Shown one piece after another: positions 33,598-41,559 of a DNA stretch of 64,000 bases (positions are counted from its first letter, which is position 1; every line of letters begins with the position of its first letter). A program made the position numbers and the translations under genes. The stretch is from Streptomyces sp. KL109B (GTDB lineage: Bacteria > Actinomycetota > Actinomycetes > Streptomycetales > Streptomycetaceae), in assembly GCF_030766935.1 (NCBI RefSeq), contig NZ_JASERL010000007.1:395205-459204 (forward strand). The letters are read 5' to 3'. Under the pieces are notes generated by a model, which saw only the letters and a list, made by a program, of their open reading frames with translations, was not told the origin of the DNA and made no database searches.

Positions 33598-35472
33598 ATG
33601 CCGACGACGACACGTGCCACCACAGAGACGACCGGTCAACTCTCCGCCGTGCGGACGCTGTTGCGGCTGTGGCCGTACGTGCGTCCGGTGCGCGCGCGGT
33701 GGGCGGGCGCGGCCGTCGTGGCGGTGCTCGCGTCGTGCCTGGCGCTGGTCTTCCCGCTGGTCCTGAAGTGGATCGTGGACGGTCCCGTGACCGAGCGGGA
33801 TCCGGGCGGGGTGTGGCTCGGCGCCGGGGTGCTGCTGGCGCTCGGCATCGCGGAGGCGCTCCTCTTCGGCCTGCGCAGATGGCTCGTGGCGCGGCCCCTC
33901 GCGGGGGTGGAGGCCGCGCTGCGGGCCGACCTGTACCGGCATCTGCAGCGGCTCCCGGTCGCCTTCCACGACCGGTGGGCCTCGGGGCAGTTGCTGTCGC
34001 GCGGCACGACGGACCTGATGGTGCTGCGGATGTTCCTCGCCTTCCCGCTGACGTTCCTGTTCGTCAACGGCGTCACGATCCTGGCGGGCCTCACCGTCCT
34101 GATCGTCCAGGACTGGGGTCTCGGCCTCGTCCTCCTCGCGCCCGCCGTGCCGCTGATCGCGTTCTGCTACAAGTTCGAGGACGGGTACGCGAGGGCCTCG
34201 CGGCGCGCCCAGGACCAGGTCGGCGATCTGACGACGGTCGTCGAGGAGTCCGTGCTCGGCATCCGCGTCATCAAGGGCTTCGGCCGGCACCGCAGCCAGG
34301 CCCACGCCTTCCGCGACCTGGCCCGCAAGGTGCGCGGCACGGAACTGGTGAAGGCGCGCCTGCTCGCCGGCATCCTGACGGTGATCACCCTCCTCCCGGA
34401 GGTGGCACTCGGCGCGGCCCTGGTGATCGGCACGATCCAGGTCTCCGACGGCTCCCTCTCGGCCGGCACCCTCGTCGCCTTTCTCTCCACGGCGCTGGCG
34501 CTGCGCTGGCCCATCGAGTCCATCGGCTTCCTCCTCGCGATGAGCCAGGAAGCGGCAACGGCGACGCGCCGCTACTTCGAGGTGATGGACACGGATGCGG
34601 AGACAAATCAAGCCCCTGCGGCGCTTGAGCAGGCATTTCAAGCCCCTGCGGCGATTGAGCAGCGGGGTCCGGGGCAGAGCCCCGAGTCCGCAACCACACC
34701 GCCCGGAACCGCCGGAGGCATCCGGTTCGACGGCGTAGCCTTCCGCTACCCCGACGCCACCGAAGACTCCACCCCCACCCTCACCCACATCGACCTGCAC
34801 ATCCCCTCCGGCGAAACGATGGCCCTCGTCGGCGCGACCGGCAGCGGAAAGACCACCCTCACCGCACTCGTGCCCCGCCTCTACGACGTGACGGCGGGCC
34901 GCATCACACTCGACGGCCGCGACATCACCACGATGCCGCGCGCCGAACTGCGCGAACTCGTGTCCGTGGCGTTCGAGGAGCCCACCCTGTTCTCGGCCTC
35001 GGTCGCCGACAACGTACTGATGGGCGCCTCCGGCACCGCGAGCCCCGAAGAACTGGCACAGGCACTCGGCGTCGCGCAGGCCGAGTTCGTGGACCGGCTG
35101 CCCGACGGCGCCGACACGGAGGTCGGCGAGCAGGGCCTGAGCCTGTCCGGCGGCCAGCGCCAGCGCCTCGCGCTGGCCCGCTCCGTCGTCGGCACGCCCC
35201 GCTTCCTGATCCTGGACGACCCGCTGTCCGCGCTCGACGTACACACGGAGGCCGCCGTGGAGGCGGCACTGCGCCGGGTGCTCGCCGACAGCACGGCGCT
35301 CGTGGTCGCGCACCGGCCGTCGACGGTACTGCTGGCCGACCGGGTGGCGCTGCTGTCCGAGGGCCGGATCACGGCGGTGGGCACCCACCACGAACTGCTG
35401 CGCGCGAACGCCGAGTACAGACACCTGATGTCGGGCGAACACACCGGGGAAACGGAGACGGAGCGCGCATGA
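33598..35472 (+). CDS. ABC exporter, half-transporter A (degenerate ATP site)
   Basis: A 624-residue TMD-NBD protein with six membrane helices and a C-terminal ATPase. Walker A GATGSGKT (about 412-419) and signature LSGGQRQRL are intact. The Walker B reads LILDDPLSALD, so the catalytic Glu is replaced by Asp, the hallmark of one subunit of a heterodimeric exporter (TM287/288 type). The linker at about residues 337-363 is encoded by an in-frame family-1 repeat (34605-34686). The ATG at 33598 has a weak ribosome site; upstream ATGs lie inside the palindrome. Its stop overlaps the partner start as ATGA. Confidence 0.93.
   Translation: MPTTTRATTETTGQLSAVRTLLRLWPYVRPVRARWAGAAVVAVLASCLALVFPLVLKWIVDGPVTERDPGGVWLGAGVLLALGIAEALLFGLRRWLVARPLAGVEAALRADLYRHLQRLPVAFHDRWASGQLLSRGTTDLMVLRMFLAFPLTFLFVNGVTILAGLTVLIVQDWGLGLVLLAPAVPLIAFCYKFEDGYARASRRAQDQVGDLTTVVEESVLGIRVIKGFGRHRSQAHAFRDLARKVRGTELVKARLLAGILTVITLLPEVALGAALVIGTIQVSDGSLSAGTLVAFLSTALALRWPIESIGFLLAMSQEAATATRRYFEVMDTDAETNQAPAALEQAFQAPAAIEQRGPGQSPESATTPPGTAGGIRFDGVAFRYPDATEDSTPTLTHIDLHIPSGETMALVGATGSGKTTLTALVPRLYDVTAGRITLDGRDITTMPRAELRELVSVAFEEPTLFSASVADNVLMGASGTASPEELAQALGVAQAEFVDRLPDGADTEVGEQGLSLSGGQRQRLALARSVVGTPRFLILDDPLSALDVHTEAAVEAALRRVLADSTALVVAHRPSTVLLADRVALLSEGRITAVGTHHELLRANAEYRHLMSGEHTGETETERA
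34605..34686 (+). repeat. Family-1 GC-rich repeat inside ABC exporter coding sequence
   Basis: AAATCAAGCCCCTGCGGCG occurs at 34605 with a C in place of A in the following CTTGAG. A fuller copy runs 34635-34686, with AGCGGGGTCC and GGGGCAGAGCCCC. They are read as NQAPAALEQAF and then QAPAAIEQRGPGQSPES, keeping the frame. The copies match the intergenic members at 22987 and 37426. Confidence 0.92.
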
Positions 35473-37343
35473 CGACGACCGCGAAGCCGAACGCCACGAC
35501 CGGCACCCCAGAAGACGACGACGTCCGCACCCCCTCCCCCGGTGGCCCCGGCGACCCCTTCGACCAGGACGACCTGCCGACCCCCAAGGGCGCGACCGGC
35601 ACCCTCCTGCGCTCCCTCCTGTCGCCCCACCGCCGCACCGTCGCCCTCACGGTCCTCGCCCTCCTCCTGCAACAGGCCGCCGTGCAGTCCGGCCCGCTGA
35701 TCGTCGCGTACGCCATCGACAGCGCGGTCCCCGCGTTCCGGGCGGACGACTACGGGCCGTTGGTCGCGGTCGGCGCGGGCTTCCTGCTGTGCGCGGTCGG
35801 CTCGGCGGCGTTCGTGTACGCGTACATCCGGTACTCGGCCCGCGTCAGCCAGAACGTGCTCGTCGATCTGCGCGGCCGCATCTTCCGGCACGCGCAGGCG
35901 CTGAGCGTGGACTTCCACGACCGGTACACATCGGGCCGGGTCATCTCCCGCGCCACGACGGACGTCGAGGCGCTGCGCGAACTGCTCAGCGAGGGCCTCC
36001 AGGAACTGGTGAACGTCATCGTGGGCTCGCTCTACATCACGGCGATGCTGCTCTGGCTGGACCTCGGCATCGGCGCGGTCGCGGCCCTGTCCTTCGGGCC
36101 GCTGTACATCCTGATCCGGCTGTACCGGCAGCGCGCGGCCCGCGCCTACGCGGAGCGGTCCTCGGCGATCGCCGCGGTCATCGTGAAGTTCGTCGAGACC
36201 ATGAACGGCATCCGCCCCGTGCGCGCCTTCCGCCGCGAGCGCGCGAACGACGAGCACTTCGCGCGCCTCAACCACCGGCACGAGCGCTCCAACGGTACGG
36301 CGATGCTGGAGATGGCGCGTTACGTCGTCGGCTCCCGGCTCCTCGCGAACACGGCGGTGGCGGGCATGGTGCTGTGGGGCGCGTACCGGGTCGCGGGCGG
36401 CACGCTGGAACTCGGTGTGCTGGCGGCGGCGGTGCTCTACATCCGCCGCCTGTACGACCCGATCGACCGCCTGGCGATGTTCCTCAACGCGTATGAAAGC
36501 GCGGCCGCGTCCCTGAAGAAGATCGCGGGCCTTCTCACCCAGTCCCCCTCGGTACCAGAACCGGCCACTCCGCGCCCGCTCCCGGCCCGCGACCCCGAAC
36601 AGCCGGGCCGCGAGGTCGAGTTCCGCGCGGTCTCCTTCGGCTACCGCACGGGCGGCGAGGTCCTCCCCCGCTTCGATCTGACGCTGCCGGCCGGGCAGAC
36701 GGTGGCGGTCGTCGGCTCCACGGGAGCCGGAAAGTCCACGCTGGCGAAGCTCCTGGCCCGTTTCTACGATCCCTCGCACGGCCAGGTCCTCCTCGACGGC
36801 GTCGACCTGCGCGACCTGTCGAACGCGGACCTGCGGCGCGGGGTCGTCATGGTCACCCAGGAGGCCTTCCTCTTCTCCGGGACCGTCGCCGAGAACATCG
36901 CGATCGGCCGTCCCGAAGCGAGCCGCGAGGAGATCGAGCAGGCCGCGAAGGCGATCGGCGCGCACGACTTCATCGCGGCGCTCCCGGACGGCTACGACAC
37001 GGACGTCCGCAAGCGCGGCGGGCGCATCTCCGCAGGCCAGCGTCAACTGGTCGCCTTCGCGCGCGCCCTCCTCGCCGACCCCGCGGTCCTCGTCCTCGAC
37101 GAGGCGACCAGTTCCCTCGACATTCCCGGTGAGCGCGCCGTCCAGCGCGCGATGCGCACGGTGCTGCACGGCCGCACGGCGGTCGTGATCGCCCACCGTC
37201 TCTCCACGGTGGAGATCGCGGACCGCGTCCTGGTGATGGCCTCCGGCCAGGTCACCGAGGACGGCCCCCCATCCGAACTCACCTCCGGCACGGGCACGTT
37301 CGCCACCCTCCACCGCACCTGGCGCAACAGCCTCACGACCTAA
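35469..37343 (+). CDS. ABC exporter, half-transporter B (canonical catalytic Glu)
   Basis: A 624-residue TMD-NBD partner of the preceding gene. After a hydrophilic N-terminus (about 1-50) come six membrane helices and an ATPase with Walker A GSTGAGKST, Walker B VLVLDEATSSLD (catalytic Glu present) and a degenerate signature RISAGQRQ in place of LSGGQ. Paired with subunit A, this gives one consensus and one degenerate site. Export substrate is unknown; lipids, drugs and peptides are typical. The start ATG at 35469 overlaps the previous stop. Confidence 0.94.
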   Translation: MTTTAKPNATTGTPEDDDVRTPSPGGPGDPFDQDDLPTPKGATGTLLRSLLSPHRRTVALTVLALLLQQAAVQSGPLIVAYAIDSAVPAFRADDYGPLVAVGAGFLLCAVGSAAFVYAYIRYSARVSQNVLVDLRGRIFRHAQALSVDFHDRYTSGRVISRATTDVEALRELLSEGLQELVNVIVGSLYITAMLLWLDLGIGAVAALSFGPLYILIRLYRQRAARAYAERSSAIAAVIVKFVETMNGIRPVRAFRRERANDEHFARLNHRHERSNGTAMLEMARYVVGSRLLANTAVAGMVLWGAYRVAGGTLELGVLAAAVLYIRRLYDPIDRLAMFLNAYESAAASLKKIAGLLTQSPSVPEPATPRPLPARDPEQPGREVEFRAVSFGYRTGGEVLPRFDLTLPAGQTVAVVGSTGAGKSTLAKLLARFYDPSHGQVLLDGVDLRDLSNADLRRGVVMVTQEAFLFSGTVAENIAIGRPEASREEIEQAAKAIGAHDFIAALPDGYDTDVRKRGGRISAGQRQLVAFARALLADPAVLVLDEATSSLDIPGERAVQRAMRTVLHGRTAVVIAHRLSTVEIADRVLVMASGQVTEDGPPSELTSGTGTFATLHRTWRNSLTT

Positions 37344-37344
37344 C

Positions 37345-37480
37345 CCCCGGGGCTCACTCGCCGGCGGGGCTTGATTGACCTCGCGTCTCGCTCGTCTGCG
37401 GGGGCTTCCTGGGGGCCGGTTCGGCAAATCAAGCCCCTGCGGCGATTGAGCAGCGGGGTCCGGGGCGGAGCCCCGGGGGC
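37345..37480. repeat. Family-1 repeats in the 343-bp gap before the metalloprotease
   Basis: A degenerate minus-strand copy lies at 37345-37377 and a good plus-strand copy at 37426-37480, with TCAAGCCCCTGCGGCGATTG and GGGGTCCGGGGCGGAGCCCC. The remaining bases to 37686 hold no gene; they contain the AAGGAG ribosome site of the metalloprotease at 37674-37679. Confidence 0.8.
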
Positions 37481-37686
37481 GCAACCACGTCACCGGGAAA
37501 CGAACGACGCGCACCGGACAACGAACCATTTCCGGCCAACCTGTTGACGAGCCCCTGACACACGGCACCCCGTGGTGCCACTCTCCTTCCGCACCTCCCG
37601 CACTGCGCATTGCCCGGACGGCCACCCGCCGCCCGTACCCCACTGGCCGCACACCCAATTCGCGGCCACGCAGAAGGAGTTCCGCG

Positions 37687-39762
37687 TTGCGCAAGAACCC
37701 GACCTCCCACAGACCCGCCTCGCCCAGACGCCGGGTCACCGTCACCACCACCGCCGCCGGAGCCGTCGTCGCCCTCCTCGCGATCGCGCTCCAGACGGGC
37801 CCCGCCACGGCCTACGAAGCCCGTGCGACGGCCCCCGTCAACGCCGACCGCGGCGCCGACCCCGGCTCCCTCCCCGCGAAGCTCTCCCCCGCCAAGCGCG
37901 CCGAGCTGATGCGCGAGGCGAACGCCACGAAGGCCGACACCGCGAAGGACCTCGGCCTCGGCAAGAGCGAGAAACTCGTCGTGCGGGACGTGCTCCAGGA
38001 CAAGGACGGCACGACGCACACCCGCTACGAGCGCACGTACGGCGGACTCCCGGTCCTGGGCGGCGACTTGATCGTCGAGGCGACGAAGTCCGGCGCCACG
38101 GAGGGCGTCACCAAGGCGTCCAAGGCCGAGCTCAAGAACGTCGACACGTCCGCCGACGTCGCACCGGCCACCGCCGAGACACAGGCGCTCAAGCTCGCGA
38201 AGCAGGACGGGTCGAAGAAGACGGAGGCCGACAAGGCCCCCCGCAAGGTCGTCTGGCTCGGCCAGGGCGCGACGAAGGGGCAGCCCACCCTCGCGTACGA
38301 GACGGTCGTCGGCGGTCTGCAGGAGGACGGCACGCCCAACCAGCTGCACGTCATCACCGACGCCACCACCGGCAAGAAGCTGCACGAGTGGCAGGCGATC
38401 GAGACCGGCACGGGCAACACCCAGTACAGCGGCACCGTCACCCTCGGCACCGCGCAGTCCGGCTCCTCGTACACGCTGAACGACACCACCCGCGGCGCCC
38501 ACAAGACGTACAACCTGAACCGCGGCACGTCCGGCACCGGCACCCTCTTCTCCGGCTCCGACGACGTGTGGGGCAACGGCTCCGCCTCCAACACCGAGAC
38601 GGCCGCCGCCGACGCCCACTACGGCGCCGCCCTGACCTGGGACTACTACAAGAACGTGCAGGGCAGGACCGGCATCCGCGGCGACGGCGTCGGCGCGTAC
38701 AGCCGGGTCCACTACGGCAACGCGTACGTCAACGCGTTCTGGGACGACTCCTGCTTCTGCATGACGTACGGCGACGGCACCAGCAACACGCACCCGCTGA
38801 CGTCGATCGACGTGGCGGGCCACGAGATGACGCACGGCGTCACGTCGAACACGGCGGGCCTGAACTACTCCGGCGAGTCCGGCGGTCTCAACGAGGCCAC
38901 CTCCGACATCTTCGGCAGCGCCGTCGAGTTCTACGCCAACAACTCCACCGACGTGGGCGACTACCTCGTCGGCGAGAAGATCAACATCAACGGCAACGGG
39001 ACGCCGCTGCGCTACATGGACAAGCCGAGCAAGGACGGCGCGTCGAAGGACAGTTGGTACTCCGGCATCGGCTCCGTCGACGTGCACTACTCCTCGGGCC
39101 CCGCGAACCACTTCTTCTACATGCTCAGCGAGGGCAGCGGCACCAAGACGATCAACGGTGTCACCTACAACTCGCCGACCTCCGACGGCCTTCCGGTCAC
39201 CGGCATCGGCCGCGACAAGGCCGCGCTGATCTGGTTCAAGGCGCTCACCACGAAGTTCACGTCGACGACGAACTACGCGGGCGCCCGCACCGGCACCCTC
39301 GCGGCGACCGGTGAGCTGTACGGGACGTCGTCCGCCGAGTACAAGGCGGTGCAGGACGCGTGGGCCGCGGTCAACGTCGGCGCCCGCTCCGGCGGCGGCG
39401 ACCCGGGGACCGGCAAGACGTTCACCAACGACACCGACGTGAACATCCCGGACTCCCCGGGAGCCGCCGTCACCTCGAACGTCACCGTCACCGGCATCAG
39501 CGGCGCGGCGCCCTCCACCCTGAAGGTCGGCGTCGACATCGTGCACACGTGGAGCGGTGACCTCCAGGTCGACCTGGTCGGCCCGAGCGGTCGCACGTAC
39601 CGGCTGCACAGCTCGACGTACGACCCGACGCCGAACATCCAGACCACGTACACGGTCAACGCCTCCGCCGAGACCGCGAACGGCACGTGGAAGCTGAAGG
39701 TCCAGGACCTCGGACCGCAGGACACGGGCTACATCAACAGCTTCAAGCTGACGTTCCCGTAG
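37687..39762 (+). CDS. Secreted M4-family neutral metalloprotease with C-terminal P-domain
   Basis: A thermolysin-like zinc protease precursor of 691 residues. It has a long Sec signal (to about residue 35), an FTP/PepSY prodomain (about 60-220), the M4 catalytic domain with zinc motif HEMTH in VAGHEMTHGVTSN and downstream GGLNEATSD (third ligand Glu), and a C-terminal proprotein convertase P-domain (about 575-691). The start is TTG at 37687, with AAGGAG eight bases upstream. The next gene is a close paralogue that lacks the P-domain. Confidence 0.95.
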   Translation: MRKNPTSHRPASPRRRVTVTTTAAGAVVALLAIALQTGPATAYEARATAPVNADRGADPGSLPAKLSPAKRAELMREANATKADTAKDLGLGKSEKLVVRDVLQDKDGTTHTRYERTYGGLPVLGGDLIVEATKSGATEGVTKASKAELKNVDTSADVAPATAETQALKLAKQDGSKKTEADKAPRKVVWLGQGATKGQPTLAYETVVGGLQEDGTPNQLHVITDATTGKKLHEWQAIETGTGNTQYSGTVTLGTAQSGSSYTLNDTTRGAHKTYNLNRGTSGTGTLFSGSDDVWGNGSASNTETAAADAHYGAALTWDYYKNVQGRTGIRGDGVGAYSRVHYGNAYVNAFWDDSCFCMTYGDGTSNTHPLTSIDVAGHEMTHGVTSNTAGLNYSGESGGLNEATSDIFGSAVEFYANNSTDVGDYLVGEKININGNGTPLRYMDKPSKDGASKDSWYSGIGSVDVHYSSGPANHFFYMLSEGSGTKTINGVTYNSPTSDGLPVTGIGRDKAALIWFKALTTKFTSTTNYAGARTGTLAATGELYGTSSAEYKAVQDAWAAVNVGARSGGGDPGTGKTFTNDTDVNIPDSPGAAVTSNVTVTGISGAAPSTLKVGVDIVHTWSGDLQVDLVGPSGRTYRLHSSTYDPTPNIQTTYTVNASAETANGTWKLKVQDLGPQDTGYINSFKLTFP

Positions 39763-39788
39763 GCCCCACCGCAAGTCCCACCTCACCC

Positions 39789-39832
39789 GGGCGCGCCACG
39801 GCGGCGGTTCAACTCCCCGCCGTGGCGCGCCC
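39789..39832. terminator. Terminator hairpin between the two metalloprotease genes
   Basis: A perfect 16-bp stem: GGGCGCGCCACGGCGG (39789-39804) pairs with CCGCCGTGGCGCGCCC (39817-39832) around a 12-base loop, 26 bp after the first protease stop. Confidence 0.85.
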
Positions 39833-39987
39833 GTTCATGTGCTGTTCGCAATACGGTGGCCGTTTTCCAGTGAACGGACGAATTCCGGTCAACCTGCGAT
39901 CACGTACATGACATTTACCGACGTCAACTGTCACAGTCTTCCCGCACGGCAAAGCTCACCCCCCACATCACACAAGGAGCTTTCTAC

Positions 39988-41481
39988 GTGAACCCCCACA
40001 TACCCGCCCGCCCTGCCCGCACTTCTTCGCGCGGCAGGCGGACCACGCTCCGCGTCGCCACGGCCGTCGCCGCCGGCGCCCTGCTGACCGGCACCCTCGC
40101 CACGACCGGCGCCTCGGCCACCCCCACGGCCTCGGGCGAGAAGCTCGTGGTCAAGGACGTCGTGAAGGACAAGGACGGGACCACCCACACCCGTTACGAG
40201 CGGACCTACAACGGCCTCCCGGTGCTCGGCGGCGACCTGATCGTCCACCGGAAGAAGTCCGGCGCCCGCGAGGGCGTCACCCGCGCCACGGCCAAGTCCA
40301 TCGCCGTGAAGACCGAGGGCGTCTCCCTCAAGGCCGCCCCGACCGGCGCCCGCAAGGTCGTCTGGGCCGCGAGCGGTACGCCGAGACTCGCCTACGAGAA
40401 GGTCGTGAAGTCCGCCAAGAAGGACGGCACGCCGAGCCGCCTGCACGTCATCACGGACGCGGCCACCGGCAAGAAGATCTTCGAGTACGACGACATCAGG
40501 ACCGGCACCGGCGAGTCCCAGTACAGCGGCAGCGTAGAGATCGGAACGAGCGGCTCGGGCTCCTCGTTCACGCTCACCGACGCGACGCGCGGCGGGCACT
40601 CCACGTACGACCTGAAGAACGCCGAGTCCGGCAAGGGCACGCTGTTCGCCGACGCCGACGACAAGTGGGGCGACGGGACGACGAACGACGCCGCGACCGC
40701 CGGAGTCGACGCCGCCTACGGCGCCCAGGTCACCTGGGACTACTACAAGGCGGTGCACGGCCGCAGCGGGATCAAGGGCGACGGCAAGGGCGCCTACTCC
40801 CGGGTCCACTACGGCGAGGCGTACTCCAACGCGTTCTGGGACGACTCCTGCTTCTGCATGACGTACGGCGACGGCGAGGGCAACGCCAAGCCGCTCACCT
40901 CGATCGACGTCGCCGCGCACGAGATGAGCCACGGCGTCACATCGGCCACCGCCAACCTCACCTACAGCGGCGAGTCCGGCGGCCTGAACGAGGCGACCTC
41001 CGACATCTTCGGCACCTCGGTCGAGTTCTACGCCAAGAACAGCGAGGACGTCGGCGACTACCTGATCGGCGAGAAGGTCGACATCCGCGGAGACGGCTCC
41101 CCACTGCGCTACATGGACAAGCCGAGCAAGGACGGCAACTCCCTGGACGCGTGGAAGGAGGGCGCGGGGAACGTGGACGTCCACTACTCCTCCGGCATCG
41201 CCAACCACTTCTTCTACCTGCTCAGCGAGGGCAGCGGAAAGAAGACCATCAACGGCGTCGACTACGACTCGCCGACCTCCGACGGCTCCACCGTCACCGG
41301 CATCGGCCGGGACAAGGCCGAGAAGATCTGGTTCAAGGCGCTGACGGCGTACTTCACGTCGAACACCGACTACGCGGCGGCCCGCACCGGCACGCTGAGC
41401 GCGGCGGACGACCTGTACGGCGCGGACTCGGCCGAGTCCAAGGCAGTCACGGCAGCCTGGTCCGCCGTAAACGTCAAGTAG
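39988..41481 (+). CDS. Secreted M4-family neutral metalloprotease, second copy
   Basis: A 497-residue zinc protease precursor. It has a signal peptide (about 1-45), an FTP-type propeptide, and a catalytic domain with AAHEMSHGVTSATANL and GGLNEATSD. The catalytic part is very similar to the preceding gene (AFWDDSCFCMTYGDG, VDVHYSSG, ANHFFY), so they are tandem duplicates. This copy has a shorter propeptide and no P-domain. The GTG at 39988 follows AAGGAG. It converges with glgP, with a family-1 repeat in the gap. Confidence 0.95.
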   Translation: MNPHIPARPARTSSRGRRTTLRVATAVAAGALLTGTLATTGASATPTASGEKLVVKDVVKDKDGTTHTRYERTYNGLPVLGGDLIVHRKKSGAREGVTRATAKSIAVKTEGVSLKAAPTGARKVVWAASGTPRLAYEKVVKSAKKDGTPSRLHVITDAATGKKIFEYDDIRTGTGESQYSGSVEIGTSGSGSSFTLTDATRGGHSTYDLKNAESGKGTLFADADDKWGDGTTNDAATAGVDAAYGAQVTWDYYKAVHGRSGIKGDGKGAYSRVHYGEAYSNAFWDDSCFCMTYGDGEGNAKPLTSIDVAAHEMSHGVTSATANLTYSGESGGLNEATSDIFGTSVEFYAKNSEDVGDYLIGEKVDIRGDGSPLRYMDKPSKDGNSLDAWKEGAGNVDVHYSSGIANHFFYLLSEGSGKKTINGVDYDSPTSDGSTVTGIGRDKAEKIWFKALTAYFTSNTDYAAARTGTLSAADDLYGADSAESKAVTAAWSAVNVK

Positions 41482-41485
41482 CCCA

Positions 41486-41552
41486 ATCCAGCCCCGCCGG
41501 CGTTTGAGGCGCGGGGTCTGGGGCAGAGCCCCAGGCCCCAACCCCGGCGGGC
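41486..41552. repeat. Family-1 repeat between convergent metalloprotease and glgP
   Basis: Outer arms CCCGCCGG (41493-41500) and CCGGCGGG (41544-41551) enclose GGGGTCTGGGGC/AGAGCCCCAGGCCCC. The unit starts five bases after the protease stop. It probably terminates transcription from both sides. Confidence 0.8.
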
Positions 41553-41559
41553 CGCAACG

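Noticed and set aside
34881..37808. 975-residue minus-strand frame opposite the ABC exporter
   Set aside because: Antisense shadow of two convincing ABC subunits; no signal, domain or start.
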